DNA from: Takakia lepidozioides
Lineage: Eukaryota > Streptophyta > Takakiopsida > Takakiales > Takakiaceae
Direction: 5' to 3'
NCBI GenBank assembly: GCA_030704615.1
Contig: CM060733.1
Span: 61,382,001 to 61,446,000, forward strand
DNA length: 64,000 nt
The stretch's first letter is position 1; each line of letters begins with the position of its first letter. Under the pieces are notes generated by a model. That model made no database searches. It worked only from the letters and a program-made list of their open reading frames with translations, and was not told where the DNA came from. The translations under genes were made by a program, and so were the position numbers. Positions 1-13,659 of the stretch are shown in pieces.

Positions 1-106
1 TTCATTAGGGGCCATGATCCGGGGAGGGTTTGTTTAAATACTTGGCAGATTTAATTGCGTGTCAATATTCTTCTTCTTTCTGTTCTATCTCTTCCGTGCT
101 TTGTAG

Positions 107-425
<319 letters not shown>

Positions 426-584
426 AAGCAATTCACTTACAGTCTGAGCATCTTCAGACAAATGTTGTTTGATTCTAGTCTGCTTACACAAGTTTAGACA
501 TGCCTAGATCGGATGTAGGACGTCCTGCACAACATTTGTTTTACAAACTGTTACCTTGGTATGTTCCTGCATGCCGCCACGGCA

Positions 585-2535
585 TGTCACAACCCCTCAC
601 AGCCCCACAGGCCACCTATCACAGCCCATCACAGCCCTACACACGTCATAGGATCACGGCCCTACATGCCACAGCCCCATCCGTGGCCACTCATGGCAGT
701 TTAGCCATTTCTCCAAGGGGTTTAGCCATGCCAAGCTAGGGTTTGTGTCTCTTGGACTCTAGGCTTCTTGGCACCGAGCTATGGCGGCTGTGAAGAAATC
801 AGCAAGGTATTCTTGCTCTTTCGGCTCCCACACACCACCAATAGTAGCCCTAAGCCATGAGGAAGATGGTTGCCACAAACCAAGCCTTCTTTCTCACTTA
901 GACTCCCCAAACACGCCACTAAACTCAATGGCAAACAACCAAGCCTTGCTGGTTTCCAGCCCTTGTGAGCACTCATTCAAGCGTTTTCCTTGGCCATAGC
1001 ATCTGTCTTAGAGCCTAATCCAGCCCCCTACACCTGCCACTTCAAGAGCCATGCTCTACCTAGGCTTGAGGTTGAAACCCCACCTCACATATGCCCCACA
1101 AGTGCTTTTCTTTCACCCAAGTGGGAACCAGCCCTAGCCCTTCTATTCTAGCTCTCTAAAGCTTGAAAACAAAAGCCCAATGGACTGAAGGCATGCTCCA
1201 CACATGCCCCACTTTCACCACAAGAGAATCAGCCCCTTTGCTTCCTTTCTTGCACCCACCAACCTGAAAATACAAGCTTCAGCGGGCTGGAAGCATGCTC
1301 CACACATGCCCTACAAGGAAACCAGTCATTTCCTTCCTTTCTTGCACTCCCAAACCTGAAAGTACAAGCCTTCAACAGGCTGAAAGCATGCTCCACACAT
1401 GCATTGCCCTCATATAAGGGAAGTCAGCCCTTCCCTCCCCTCCAAGCTTGAAGATGAAAGCTTCAATGAGCTGAATACATGCTCCACACATGCAACCTCT
1501 TCACACAAGAGGTATCAGCCCCCTATCTTGGCTCCTTGGCTCCTTGATGCTTTCTAAGACAAGACTAAGCACTCCACAGCCTTTGCCAAGCTCCTGAAAC
1601 CCTAAGGCTTACATTTCCAGCCACAAGACACTCCTCTTGTGGTGCAAGGGTTCTTCTTCCAAGCTCTGAAACCCTAGGTGCACATTCCATGGCCTTGCCG
1701 CATCTCTTAGCTCCTGTTCCAGCCCTGCTCTTGCCATGACAAGAGCCCTCTCAATGCTGAAGCTCGAGATTGAAACCCAATCTCAACATACTCCACAAAG
1801 TGCATTGATTTGCCCCAAGCCAAATCAGCCCTTTCGCTTGGTCTTGCAATCCTTCATACAATGAAAGCTCGCATTCCCAAGTCCAGTTCTCAACTTTGCC
1901 ACCAAAGCCACTCTAACCTGCTCTTGACTGGTCCTCTTCCCAATCGTGCTTGCTCATGCATGTATACAATCTGAAACCATCAAGGTGCTCTGGAATTACC
2001 TGCAGCATGGTGCTTTCATCTCTGAAGCTAAAGATCGAATGCCAAGGTCTACCACCTCGTAACCCACATCGCCTCCGCTTCTAACAACCAAGGGCTCCAC
2101 GGTGCTCCTTGCATAACAACTTGGTTTCTCTCATCCTCAAGCAAAAACCACAAGTGCTACAACTAATTCTAATCTGGCACTCACAGATACAAGCTGATCT
2201 TTCTCGAGTGATAAAGAAGAAGAATACAAGCACAAGCTCATGCGAGCTCACAAAGCTAAAGCATAAACTCATGCATATATAAACTCATCACTCAAATACA
2301 AGTCAAGTCAAGTGCACCCCACGCCATGGGGAATCCACACTACGGCGCCATAGCTAGGCGCGGTGAGGCTCCACTCGAGAAAGATGAGCCTCCCGCGCTT
2401 GCCGTGAAGATAACCACTCCAAGGCCTAAATCTGCCTTGATCCCTGGATTGACACTTGGGCCAATCCCAAATGTCAATATGTAAAAGCTAGCTATTTCCT
2501 AGCTAGTTTCACACTAGTGGTAAAATAACTTGACA
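585..2535 (-). mobile_element. 5'-terminal ~1.95 kb of the methyltransferase-bearing retroelement family, inverted
   Basis: Read on the minus strand, the segment begins TGTCAAGTTATTTTACCAC at 2535 and follows the start of the large element at 48440 through the same non-coding leader, to the beginning of the GGCTGTG-rich minisatellite near 585. It has the undeleted form of several short stretches that are shortened in the 48.4-kb copy, such as the CTT repeat near 2210. No gag or pol follows, so it is a truncated copy or a solo terminal segment. The outer flank (GGCCATC before TGTCAAG) differs from that of the other copy, so the two insertions are independent and share the same 5' terminus. Confidence 0.8.
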
Positions 2536-2685
2536 GATGGCCCGGTTTACTTGGGAGTGCGCATCACCCCGCTGATTTTCAGTACCACTGATGATGGCCA
2601 TGCGCTCCTGGCCACAAGAAAAAACACCTTTGCGGGATCATGGACCTTCCCGGAAGATGTCTCAACTTTCTCCACATGAAAAGAG

Positions 2686-3480
2686 ATGGATGCCATTCTT
2701 GCTAAAATTAGCAGCATTTTCATGCATTATCTTCCCAATCTACTCCTTAATCAAGAGACACCTATCTTCTTCGGTGCTTTCCAGCACCAAAGCTCCTCTG
2801 GTGATTATAGTGTTCAGCTCCTTCCTGTCATTCGTCTTTCAGACCTTAAAATGCTGGACTGCTCCTCTTCTGCTCTAACCTGGCTGGCTGGTAAGAGCAT
2901 TCCAGAAGGTTTTGGGGAGGAGGGAAACAGGAAATTCTTGAATGCGATCTTTGAGGCGGGAATGAAAATCGTGGAGGAATTTCACTACTCTCAAAGAAAC
3001 ATGCCAGCGGAGGATGAACCTCCCTCAGTGGACAAATTCTTCACTATTATTATGGACTTGGCCACCTCTGCCCCTTCACCGGTGAGCTCAGCCCCACTTT
3101 GGTGCTCTCACTTGCCTCTCCTTCTTTCCCCAATTGCTTCCCTCACCCACTCCTTCCCCCACTACTTCACTCCTTCTGTTTTTCCCCTCAGTCGTCCTTT
3201 CTGTTTTTCCAGAAAGTTGGTCTTCCTAGGCTACGACTCTCTCTCTGGATATAATCACCTCCTCTCCTCTGAAGTCGTCTTGTCTTCGGGGCTGCTGTTG
3301 TCCCCGGTCTATGTCTCCCCCTTCTCTTCCTGGGTTAACGGATCTTTCTGTGTCAAGCACTGGTTGAAATCCCTTATGCATGCCACCCCCTGTATTCATC
3401 TTCAGCTTCTCCAAGCTATGTCAGAACAGCCATCAAATCGTGGGATTCTCCCTGCGGGCTGGGATAAGCTTCCCACATGA
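2686..3480 (+). pseudogene. LINE ORF1-like frame
   Basis: This 264-residue open frame overlaps the start of the endonuclease frame by a few bases, the spacing expected for ORF1/ORF2 of a LINE. The first 120 residues look like coding sequence. The second half is low-complexity Ser/Leu/Pro-rich sequence without a zinc knuckle. I do not recognise an RRM or esterase domain. The assignment rests on position only. Confidence 0.4.
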
Positions 3481-6400
3481 CCTGGTCTCTATATTCTTGG
3501 AACATCAGGGGCATGGGCTCGGATACCACCATGCCCAAAAGGTGTAGGATCAAGATGTGGGCCTCTACCTTCCTCTCTTCTTCAGCAATCATCTTCCTTC
3601 AAGAGACTAAGTTGGATGACGTTAAGATTCAATCTATTGGAAACAGTTTTTGGCCTACGCAGGTGGCATGGTGGACCCCTCTATCTCCTCTAGGGGAGGT
3701 ACGGCGATTTTGGTGTCTCCTACTATTGCTGGCTCTATTAATAAGGTTGAAACTTGGATCCAGGGTAGGGTACAATGTTTATTCACGAAACCCTCTTCCC
3801 CCTTTGGTTCAACTGCCTTTATCAATGTTTATGCGCCTAATCAGTCTCATGACAGAGCGGTGCTCTAGGATTCTATCAGGGACAAAATCACCAGCTTTCC
3901 CAACACCCACAATCGGGTGCTAGCTGGTGATTTCAACATGGTGGATAATTTTAATGATAGGCTGGTTCATGCTTCTCACTCTTTATCTGATGAGGAGCTA
4001 ACTGCTTGGGACATGCTTTGTTTTTCTGTTGGGTTAGTGGATATCCTTTCAGAACCCTCTGCTGGATTGAGTTTTATGTGGTCTAATCTGAGGAATCCAC
4101 CCCATCTTTGTATGGCCCATCTGGACAAAATTTACTGTTCACAATCTCCCCTTTCTTGGGCTAAAGGTATGGCTCAGTCTCCTATCCTAGCTAACTTTGA
4201 TCATGCCATGGTTGCTGCGGAGTTCAACCCCCCTGGAATGCATGTTAGAGGGCGTGGTTATTTTAAACTCAACCCTAGCATTTTGAAAAGAGATGACTGT
4301 CTTCAGAAGCTGAAACAAGAATGGTTGTCGGCCGGTTCTGGATTTCATTCCCCCACCAAGCTACTAGAAGAGTGGCTCAAGTCCTCTCTCGCACTGTTGC
4401 AGCTGACAGAACCCAGCATCGTAAAGCACTTATTAAGTGTTTGCAGCACTGCCAGAAAAGAATTGAAGAAGGGAACTGTGGCAACATAACGATGGAATCC
4501 TATCTTGCAGCTAAGCGTAATCGCTGCTCTGACGCAAAAAAAGAGAAATTTCTTTGTATACGTGCGGGAGTTAACTGGTCATTGAAAGGGGAGAAGATGA
4601 CTGGTTACTTTTTTCAGAAAGCTAGACAAAGAAGAGAAGCTACACACCTTCATGCTATCTCTACCCCGGGTGGGGCTTCTTTCACACAGCCCAAAGAGAT
4701 GGTTGCTGCTGCAGCTGATCACTTTACTAAGCTCTTCGCTATCACGCGAGAGGATGTCAGTTCTTTGAACCTTTGTTCTGAGGTGATTAGCTCCTTTCCA
4801 AAACTTCTCTCCACTGATGAACAGGATGCCTTATCTGTTCCCTTTACTGCCTTTGAGTTCTTAGAAGCTGCTGAAGCTCTTAGCTCGTTTAAGTCCCCGG
4901 GTTTGGATGGCTTACCAGTGGAGTTCTTCACTGCCTTGTGGGAAGAGGTGGGTGATGACTTCATGAGAATGTCCAATGACATTTTGAGCAAGGGGATCAT
5001 GCCTTCGCAACTGGCACAAGGTGTCATCACCCTTGCTCACAAAAAAGGGGACCGTGAGCTTCTCTCGAATTATAGACCTATTACTATGTTGAATTCTTCT
5101 TATAAGATCATTGCCAAGGCTCTGGCACGAAGGTTGCAGCCCTTATTGTCAAAGTTAATAAGGCCAGAACAGACAGGATTCTTGAAAAATAAAATGATCC
5201 TTGATAACATCCTTCTTACCAATGAGGCTCTCATCTAGCTCGCATTGACAATCAACCCCTGGCACTCTTGATGTTGGATTTTGAAAAAGCCTTTGATAAC
5301 ATTAATTGGAGCTATCTCTTGGGTGCCTTAGAAGCGGCTGGGATCAATGGTAACTTTCTTCAATGGATTCGAATCCTTCTCTCTTTTGCTTCAAGCAGAG
5401 TGGTGGTTAATGGGGTAGTTTCCAAAGCCTTCCCTCTCTTCAAGTCTGTCAGACAGGGGTGCCCGTTAGCTCATTTTCTTTTTTTAATTGCGGCTGATGG
5501 GCTGGGTCACTTGTTGGATAAGAGAAAAGATTCCCTGGGTCTGGTGATTCCTAACTCTTCAAATGACCTCGCCTCCTCCATTCACTCCTCGTTGTATGCT
5601 GATGATACTTCTCTGTTCATCAATAACTCCTCCTTTCCAACGTCAATGTGGCCCTCAATTCTTTGAAGACATTTTGTGCAGCTTCAGGACTTAAAATTAA
5701 TTGGAAAAAGTCGGTTGGTTTATTAAGCCAGCTAGCTAATCCTTCAGTCGCTGTACACATTAACCCGTGGGGTATTGAATTGGGCTTGAGGTGGCTTTTG
5801 GATGGTGAATCTCATGAGCTTTTAGGGCAACTGGTGGGGACCAATATCTCTGATGATGCCAGGTTTGCTGCTGCCCTATCCAAGCGAAAAGAAAGCTTGC
5901 GCATTGGAGTTCCTTGCATCTGTCTCTCGTGGGTAGAGCTTTGATTGTTAACCAGGTGCTTTTGGCCCTCTTTGTGGTTTCTTGCTTCGGTATGGTCGCC
6001 TGAGGCTTCCATCATAAAAAAAGTGAAATCTCTGATGAGGAATTTTATTTGGGGTGCTACTCCCTCCTCCGCCTCCAAAAAAGCTTTAGTAAGCTGGGAT
6101 CAACTTACTAAAAGCAAAAAAAACGGGGGATTAGGGGTGTTAGATCCCCAAACACAAATCACAACCTTGCTGGCCAAGTGGGTCCCTAGAGCTCTTTCTC
6201 ACCTTTCTAGCCCTTGGAGTAGGCTGGTCCGGCAGAATCTAATGACGGCCATCCCTCGTACTAGTGACAAATGGGCTCATTCGCTGAGATGGATTACCCA
6301 GGTGGTAAGCTCAATGAAAGGCCGGGTTTGGGTTCTTGAGCGTGGCAATCCATCTGGAAGGCTTGGTGCAAGTTGCGCCCGTTCTTGGTACATCTATGTC

Positions 6401-7425
6401 CCCTTTCATTTAGCCAGGTCTTGAGGCAACCTCTTTTTGGGAATTATAATCGTGATAAGGAGATTCTGATTACATGCACCAAACGCTGGGCTGAATGGGA
6501 AGATGCAGGTTTGGCCCACCTCTTGCATTTCTGGGATGGTAACTCTATGTCTCTGATCTCTCCACAATCTGCTGCGCAGCAGCTTTCAAAGATAAGGGTT
6601 AATTTGGGTTGGAATGCGGTCATGGGGGATCTCCCTGACAATTGGAATAGGCTTATTGCTGACCCCAATCTCGTGTCGCTGCCGGGTTGGCTGGGTTTCG
6701 TTGTTGACTCCCAACCCATAGCCATCTACGCGATTGCCAGAGATAGCTCCGGTATGCATGGTACTCGTTTTGAGGTAAGCAAAGATGGAATCTTGCTCTC
6801 CCCTAAGGCAGTAAGTGTCCCTGCAGACTGCCAATTCTTTGAGATCAGGGTCTATTGTAAGCTTTCAGGAAACACAAACCCTCTGCCTCCCTTGGACCTG
6901 CAACAATATGAGGGGAACTTCTGCTGGTTTCTTTCTGCCCCTCTTAAACTACTTCAGTTTGACCCTGGGGAGTGGATTTGGATGTCCAAGGGACATGACC
7001 CATTTTTCAATTATTCGGTTAAGCTTGGGTACAGGTTGTTGATGCCTAAAAGAGGATTCGATCGAAAATGGTCTAATAAGTGGCAACATTTGCCTGGGCC
7101 TGCAGTCCCTTGGAAGCTGGTTTGACGTGATATTTGGAAAAAACACAGGTCTTCGAAAGTTACAGCCTTCCTATGGAAGGTGGTCAATAGGATCTTGCCT
7201 GTGGCGGCAAATTTTGAAGATTCATCCTTGGACTGTATCTCTTGTATCCTGCCTGCAGAGGAAAATTTGGAACATGCCTTGGTGCTTTGCCCATTCGCCC
7301 GTGCTGTTTGGTTAATCTGTACTCCTTCTGGTCCTCTAACTTGGACTCATCTCCTTCAGTCTTGCTTCTCAATGTCAAGAATGGCAGAATTCATTGTTCT
7401 TGCCCTGTTTGGGAGTCACTGAGAG
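3477..7425 (+). pseudogene. LINE ORF2: endonuclease, reverse transcriptase and C-terminal Cys/His domain, frameshifted
   Basis: The endonuclease is visible as WNIRGMG (about 3500), QETKLDD (3600), GDFNMVD (3925), LDKIYCS (4120) and the ANFDHAMV segment (4200). RT motifs follow: SPGLDGLPVEFF (4893), NYRPITMLNSSYKII (5070), LDFEKAFDNINW (5275), SVRQGCPL (5447) and the catalytic YADDT (5595). The C-terminal part contains a CISC...EHALVLCPFA pattern near 7230-7305, typical of the RT-associated zinc-binding domain. The reading frame changes near 3650, 4320, 5260, 5650, 6400, 7127 and 7180. The protein would nick target DNA and prime reverse transcription if intact; here it is inactive. Confidence 0.85.
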
Positions 7426-8164
7426 GTATCATATTGTGGCAGATTTGGAAAATGAGATGTTGTGTGGTGTGTCAAAAAGAGAGGCAGTGTTTGAACAAAC
7501 TTCTTTTTTCTGGCTCACTCAGACCTCAAGTCTAAGGCTCACAAAGCTTGGTCTGTTTTGGTTGCAGCTCTTTCCAAGTGTCACAGCAGTCGAAGACCTC
7601 AACTCATTGCCGCCTTCGACAAATCCTGGGGAAAAGATCTCGTGTTCTGCAAGAGAATTGATGACACTAGGATTGTGTGGGAAGACTCCCCCCCTGCCTG
7701 TTGGAAGCTCAACTAGTACTAAACAGACTTCCTTGGAGAACGAAGACGCAGAAATAAATTGGAGACACAAGCGTAGTGGCCCTAGGAAGGCAAAGTCAAA
7801 GACACAGTTTTCGTTTGATGGGGCCAAAAGAAAAATAGGTAGTATGTAGGTGGTTTTTTTAAGTCAACCAGTTTCCTACTTCTCTTGCCTTCCCATATAG
7901 GACAGATGGTCATGTTTTCATAGTTCTTCTTCTCCTTTCTCTTCACCTCCTCTCTAATTTCCTTAGTTAGGAATTTAGTTCCAGCTGAGGCCAGTTTCAT
8001 CTACATGTTGGTCCGGAGTGGTACCTCTGTAATCTGCCTCATGGCTCTCTGTAAGGTTATTTTTTCCTTACCAACCTCTTAATAAATTTACAGGGCTACA
8101 TCCCCCCTGTTAAGTAAAAAAAATAAAAAATAAAAATAAAACTAAATAAATAAATACTGGAAAT

Positions 8165-9055
8165 TGCACATGGGCATCACTACTACCGTACTGACTTCTT
8201 TACAGGAGATATCCAAAAGTAAAAATAGAAAAATATTTTCGCAAGCGAAACCAATTTTTTATTTTCAGTTTCTTTTTCCTGCCAATAAACTCTCCGTGAA
8301 CTCAAGAAGAGAGGGGAAAAAAAGAAAAAAAAAAGAAAAAAGAAAAAAAACCGAATAGATGTCAAGGCTCATCCCATTGCAAAATAGTACCCATTAGTGA
8401 CAAACAACCATACTATGCTGAATATATTGTTTATTTTCAAGCAATTATGAGTTTTGCTTGCAAAACCTTTGGTCAGTAACAACAAAACTTTCAAATTTTG
8501 TGTTGCAAATAGAATAATAATTGGTTCAATCAGACTTTTTTTTAAAAGAAAATCCAATTGTTGTAACCAGTGTTGAACTGGTATCAAGTTTTTAACATAT
8601 CAGTCTAGTCCTAGTACAAGACGTATCACAAAACTTTCATACCAATCTGGTCTATATAATGTATTTTTCTCCAGATACTGGTATGAGTATGAGTATCATG
8701 ACCACAATATCAGTAGGTATGAGATATCAACTCTCGTATCATTCCAAAGCCATCTTGAATTACAAGTTTATCAAATAGTAAGTATCAAGTGAAAACAAAT
8801 AAAATACATAAAGAATAAATATATATAAGTACAAGTATGTAGGTATATGTACACATAAATTAACATAGTTTACATACCAAAGTAAATGAGGAAGACGGCA
8901 GGGGAGTATGAATATTGTGGCTGGAATGAAAAAACTGATACAAGCCTCGTCTGGTTAGATACCAGTGCATATACCAATATATATAACAGTCCTTCACCTA
9001 TATACTAGTCCAACACTGATTGTAAGAGCTGTGCCTCGATCTCTTACCCACATTA
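8165..9055. other. AT-rich intergenic stretch, no gene seen
   Basis: No coding pattern is convincing. It contains A-rich runs (8320-8350) and several loosely repeated CTGGTAT/ATACCAG words that recur around 13.8-14.3 kb, suggesting old dispersed-repeat debris. Confidence 0.5.
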
Positions 9056-9059
9056 TTAG

Positions 9060-11085
9060 CCCTTGAAGTATGTTTGTCAGATTTCTGGTGTTTTGGCTTA
9101 CTCTGAGATTTGGCCAATATCTCTTAGGTGGAATATTGTTTAAGGTTCTTCCCCCATACCCCTTGGTCTTGGTTCCAAGGCGTGGCAATCTATTTGGAGT
9201 GCATGCATGGCTCCATAACAACCCAAATCTCTCTCAAAAAGCCCCAAGTCATCCGCTGATGAGGTCTTGAGACAACCCTTGTTTAGAAACTACAATAGGG
9301 GTTCTAACTTTTTTATTAGCCTCAGCTTCTAAACAATGGGCTCATTGGGAAGCTGCTGGAATCTCTCATCTTTTACACATCTGGGACCCTGCAGGTTTCT
9401 CCTGCCTATGGAGACTGTCATTCCTAGATTATCTCCTCGTAGGGCTCACCCCCGAAAGGGGGCAGCAGCCGTAAGGCGAAGTGGCTCTTAGTTATGCCGG
9501 CTTTGGCCGGCGTCTTCTCTTTGATCAAAGAATAACCAAGTTTGACTTAGTAGGCAAAAAACGGAGCATGCTTTGAAGACATCCAGATCCAATCCCCCGG
9601 GTCGAACTGAATCACAGTTCAAGGGAGCTTTTAAGAACCAATGAAATGAATTTGGATAATGTTGGATGTTCACCGGAGGCGCTGGGTTAATCTGCCCTGT
9701 CAGAAACAGAAGACAAAAGTTGTCCTCCGAAATGGAGACCCAACATGGGGAGAAGAGGGTGCCAGCAGCAACAGCCCGGAATGTCTAACCATGAAGCAGA
9801 TCCCGAGAGCGGTGTTGTGCATAAAAGGCAAAGGAGGGCTGGTAAGCAGAGGAACCCAACCATAAGGGGGTCAGCCACTGATTGGAGGCAAGGCTGTGAG
9901 CAAAATCCCGGACGGAGAAAGGTCTCCAGTGACTGTCTCCCAGCCCGCAACGGGGCCCTACGAGCAGATAGAGAGAGAGAGATGGTCCTGAAGAAGGTCG
10001 CTCTCTGATGAGAATAACCCAGACATCGTATCAGAAAATAGATATTGTCTTCAGGCCGCCCGCCAACTCTTCCCATGGATCATAAGCTCTCTCACAAGTG
10101 CGCCACTCGGATCATACACCTATTTGCTGGAAGTGTATTTGGAGAGATGTTTGGAGGAAGGAAAGATCAGCAAAAATCAATGGTTTCCTTTGGCGTTTGG
10201 TCAAATTTTGCATCCTTCCTCTCTCGAATCATGTCTCCGCATTACAAACCCCCTGCTCTAATTGTTCTCTTCTCTCTCTGAAACGTTGGAATACATTTTT
10301 GTTCACTGTCCTCTAGTTGCAAATAGGTTTTGGATGCTTGCTAGCTATCTCTATGTCAATTGGAGAGTCGACTTCTCTTTCCATCCCTCTCTCCTTCTAT
10401 TCAATTTCTTTGATGGCTCTTTATGGAGTTGCTGCCCCGTTTGGGCTACTCTGCGTGCTCACTTTCTTTGGAATATATGGAAAGCTAGATGTTCCCTACT
10501 CTTTGATGGATCGTTTCCAAGTTAAAGTAATTTTATACAAAGCTCGCTCAGACATGTTGTCTCAAGCTCGGAAGGCCTGGAGGGTTTTGGATGCAACTTT
10601 TTATAGAAGCACCGAAAGAAGGAGACAACAATTGCTCGTTGCTTTTGACAGCTCTTAGGGAAAAGGTGGTTTCTTCTGCACTAGAACCTTTAAACTTCGA
10701 GTTACATGGAACAACTCTAGTCTCCCGGCGTGCTGGGAGCTCCCACAGTATTAGTGTCTGATCCCAACTGACGGTAAAGAGCTTGAGGTCAATTGGCGAC
10801 ACCGATATAGTCTTAGAAAAGGCAGATCGAAGGTCTATCCTTTGATCATTCTAAAAGGAAGTGTGCTAGCTTCTGATCTCTCTAGTTTCTGTTAAGATCT
10901 ACCCTCGAGACTCCTGAGTCCTGGTTACGTGGCGTGTCTCATTGTTGGTATCGATGGCTCTCCCGCAAGGTTATTTTTTCCTTGCTGTAATCTGTTTTTA
11001 GACTTTGTCCCATTTCAATAAAATTTTGAGGACCTCCATCCCCTCTTTAAAAAAAATAAAAAATAAAAAATAAAAATTGTGCATT
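9060..11085 (+). mobile_element. 5'-truncated, rearranged LINE fragment
   Basis: Three pieces match the LINE at 2.6-8.2 kb. Plus-strand 9180-9420 (RGNLFGVHAWL, KQWAHWEAAGISHLLHIWD) corresponds to its 6340-6540. Plus-strand 10120-10660 (IWRDVWRKERSAKINGFLW, then CSNCSL...FVHCPLVANRFW) corresponds to its 7080-7320 zinc-binding end. In between, about 9450-9680 reads on the minus strand as the DWIWMS...KLGY segment (its 6970-7030). The A-rich tail at 11047-11078 has the same AAAAATAAAA composition. Frames are broken throughout. Confidence 0.75.
9440..9525. repeat. Cluster of short GC-rich perfect hairpins inside the LINE fragment
   Basis: Three compact palindromes lie within 85 bp: CCCCCGAAAGGGGG, GCCGGCTTTGGCCGGC and CTTTGATCAAAG. 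They fall inside the inverted LINE segment and have no counterpart at the equivalent place of the first LINE. I cannot name them; they could be a small insertion. Confidence 0.5.
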
Positions 11086-11089
11086 TTTG

Positions 11090-11680
11090 ATATGTAATAA
11101 TTGAATTTTAACATATTGGAAATCATTGTCTTTCCAGTATGGTATTCCGTAGCCATTAACAACTTTAGTGAGCCTATGGTGCAATACACCATAGCTAAAC
11201 AAAACGCTGTTGTATGGGCGAAGTCTTATGCTCCTCACAGAGCGAAGCATGCAGTTTGTAACATTGTTCATAGACTTGAGCCGCATTCAAAAGACATCTT
11301 AGGAGGTTCGGTAGTGCGTGAGGACAAGGGCATATTCTTTGCATTTTGCAGATATTTGTGGAATATTCCACAACAAAACGAAATTGGCTAAACTCACTTT
11401 CATACTTCTCATTTTTTGTCCTGGTTTAAAAGGGAATTTCACATGTCTTTTTCCGTTGTTCAAATTTTAAGCAATTTTCATTTCTCTTAGTTTTTATTTG
11501 GTGGTCTGACTTTTTATCCTCTCTCATGTTTTCTCCCATGAGATACAGGCGCTTCCCAAAAGTCATTATATAACGCCATTTTCTTTCCAAATCTCATAGT
11601 GTGTATTTTTTTTTTTTGGCAATTTAGGATTTAGGATTGACATACCTTTTTTTATAGTACCTTGCTTTTTATGTTAACAT
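11090..11680. other. No recognised gene
   Basis: One 96-residue frame (11101-11391) has no motif I know. The remainder is T-rich. Confidence 0.4.
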
Positions 11681-12975
11681 TACCCCTAACCCTTACCCTT
11701 TTCTGCAAATGGCCCATGAACTATATTCATACCATAACCATAGCCATAACCATAACCATTATGGTTATTGAAATGTCTTCTCCCTTCACATTTGCGCTAG
11801 CTTTTTCCTTTGTTTTGGATTGATATGCATTTAGGCATGTTACAATTTGCTTTCTATGTTACATCTTAATACCAGGTTCCAACGACGAGTCTTTCATTTA
11901 AATACTTGTCCATAATATTAGGTTCTTCATTTTTTTTTTATTACTAGTACCCTACTAACAACACTAAGTTCTAGCGAAGTCTGGAGTTTTCCATAAGTGT
12001 TTGTCTATTTTGTAACTTAAACAAAAACCCTAAACCCTTACCCTAAACCCTTACTATAAAAGCCTAAACATTTACCCTTAACCCAATATCCCAGAACCCT
12101 TTCCCTTCCCTTTGCAAATGGGAATCAACTATCCATACCATAACCATAACCATTTTGGTTATCCAAATTTCCATTTTGTACCCTATTAACACACACTAAG
12201 TTGTAGTGAGTGCGAGTCTTCCGGCATGTATGCTCACCATTTCTGCCTTTAACCCAAGCCCTAAACCCTCGTCGAAAACCCTAAGCAAAACCCTACGCCA
12301 TTGTTACGTCTAAACCCTTACCCTTCCCCTGCAAATAGGAATGAAGTATCCATACCATAACCATAACTATTATGGTTATTCAAATCTCTTCGTCCTTCAC
12401 CTTGCGCAATGTTTTGTCTTTGGTTTGGATTGACATGCACTTACCTTTTTTTATCGAACTTTGCTTTCTATGTATCTTAATATCAGGTTCCAAGAACGAG
12501 TCTTTCATTTAAATACTTGTCCGATGGAATGACTACACTTCCATAATATTAGGTTCTTCATTTTTATTTTGCTTATTACCTTACTAACAACACTAAGTTG
12601 TAGCGAGTGCGAGTCTTCCGGCATGTATGCTCACTTCTGCCTTCAACCCAAACCATAAACCCTCGTCGGGAACCCTAAACAAAACCCTACGCCATTGTTA
12701 CGTCTAAACCCTTACCCTTCCCCTGCAAATGGGAATGAAGTATCCATACCATAACCACATGTATCTTAATACCAGGTTCCAAGGACGAATCCTCAATCTA
12801 AATACTTCTCCGGCCCAATGACTCTTCCATAATATTTGTTTCTCCATTTATTTTATTTTATTTTATCCTACTAACACACACCAAGTTCTAGCGACTGTGA
12901 GTCTTCCATATTTGTTTGTCCAATAGTGTTCTTAAACCTAAACCGAAAACCCTACCTTTACCATCACCCCTAAAC
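11680..12975. repeat. Degenerate tandem repeats with telomere-like CCCTAAA words
   Basis: CCCTAAAC, AACCCTAAAC and CCCTTACCC words recur, together with longer shared blocks: GCAAATGG...ATCCATACCATAACCA (near 11704, 12113, 12331, 12725), GTTCCAA-GACGA...AAATACTT (11876, 12487, 12776) and CACTAAGTT-TAG-GA-TGCGAG (12192, 12592, partially 11963 and 12873). This is about four diverged copies of a unit of several hundred bases. The telomere resemblance is interstitial, not a chromosome end. Confidence 0.7.
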
Positions 12976-13015
12976 CATTAATCGTACCATAAACCAATAA
13001 CTTGAGTGTACTACC

Positions 13016-13410
13016 CTAGTTACACTCCAAACCTTATTGTACTACCATGTTACATGTTACAGTACTGTTCTCAATGTTTCATGCTCTTTTAATATTTTCT
13101 TTTGTTGGATAAGGTACGATAGAATGATTACAGGGATATCAAATTCCTCAACCATTTCTTAATTCCATCGCAGGATCACGATAAACAAATGAGTCGCATC
13201 GAACATGGGCCAGACTCCTACTCTACCATACTCGATACAACTTGCTAGTAATTTTATTGATTGAATCTTCATATCAAGCACAATGTTCACATACCACGCC
13301 ATTGGAATGAATCATGTTTTGGATGTGACAAGGACAGTAAAATATTAGAATAGCATGAAACATTCGGAAGAGGTACTAGGGTAGTACAATAAGGTTTGGG
13401 GTGTAACTAG
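13016..13410. repeat. MITE-like inverted repeat, ~31-bp arms
   Basis: The arm at 13016-13046 (CTAGTTACACTCCAAACC then TTATTGTACTACC) is repeated in reverse complement at 13380-13410 with one mismatch. About 330 bp without a long open frame separates them. This is the form of a small non-autonomous DNA transposon, but I could not identify a target duplication. Confidence 0.6.
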
Positions 13411-13659
13411 AGAGAAGTGTAATAAGGTTTGGGTTTACAGTAAGGGTTTGGATTTAGGGTACAAAAGGACAAACAAATATGATCCAAGTGGACGTTCAAT
13501 GAATTGTTCAATACTGCTACTTCACATTGAGCACTTCAATGTCAAATGGACCTCTTATATGACACATTTTGAAACAAGTATGACATCATCTGAAATTTCA
13601 CAAAGTTCAATCACACATTACACCATGATATTATTAATATTTCAATTAATTTTAATGCA

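Larger units (their letters stand above)
2590..8160 (+). mobile_element. L1-type plant LINE, near full length but decayed
   Basis: The segment holds, in order, an ORF1-like frame, an apurinic-type endonuclease, a reverse transcriptase, a Cys/His C-terminal region and an A-rich tail of AAAAATAAAA type around 8117-8157. Coding is scattered over all three frames, with at least eight frame changes, so this copy cannot encode an active product as it stands. The 5' boundary lies just downstream of the inverted retroelement leader and is approximate. A second, shorter relative lies at 9.06-11.09 kb. Confidence 0.85.

Noticed and set aside
11680-12975. True telomere end
   Set aside because: CCCTAAA words are scattered and degenerate within a longer tandem unit, and unique sequence lies on both sides.
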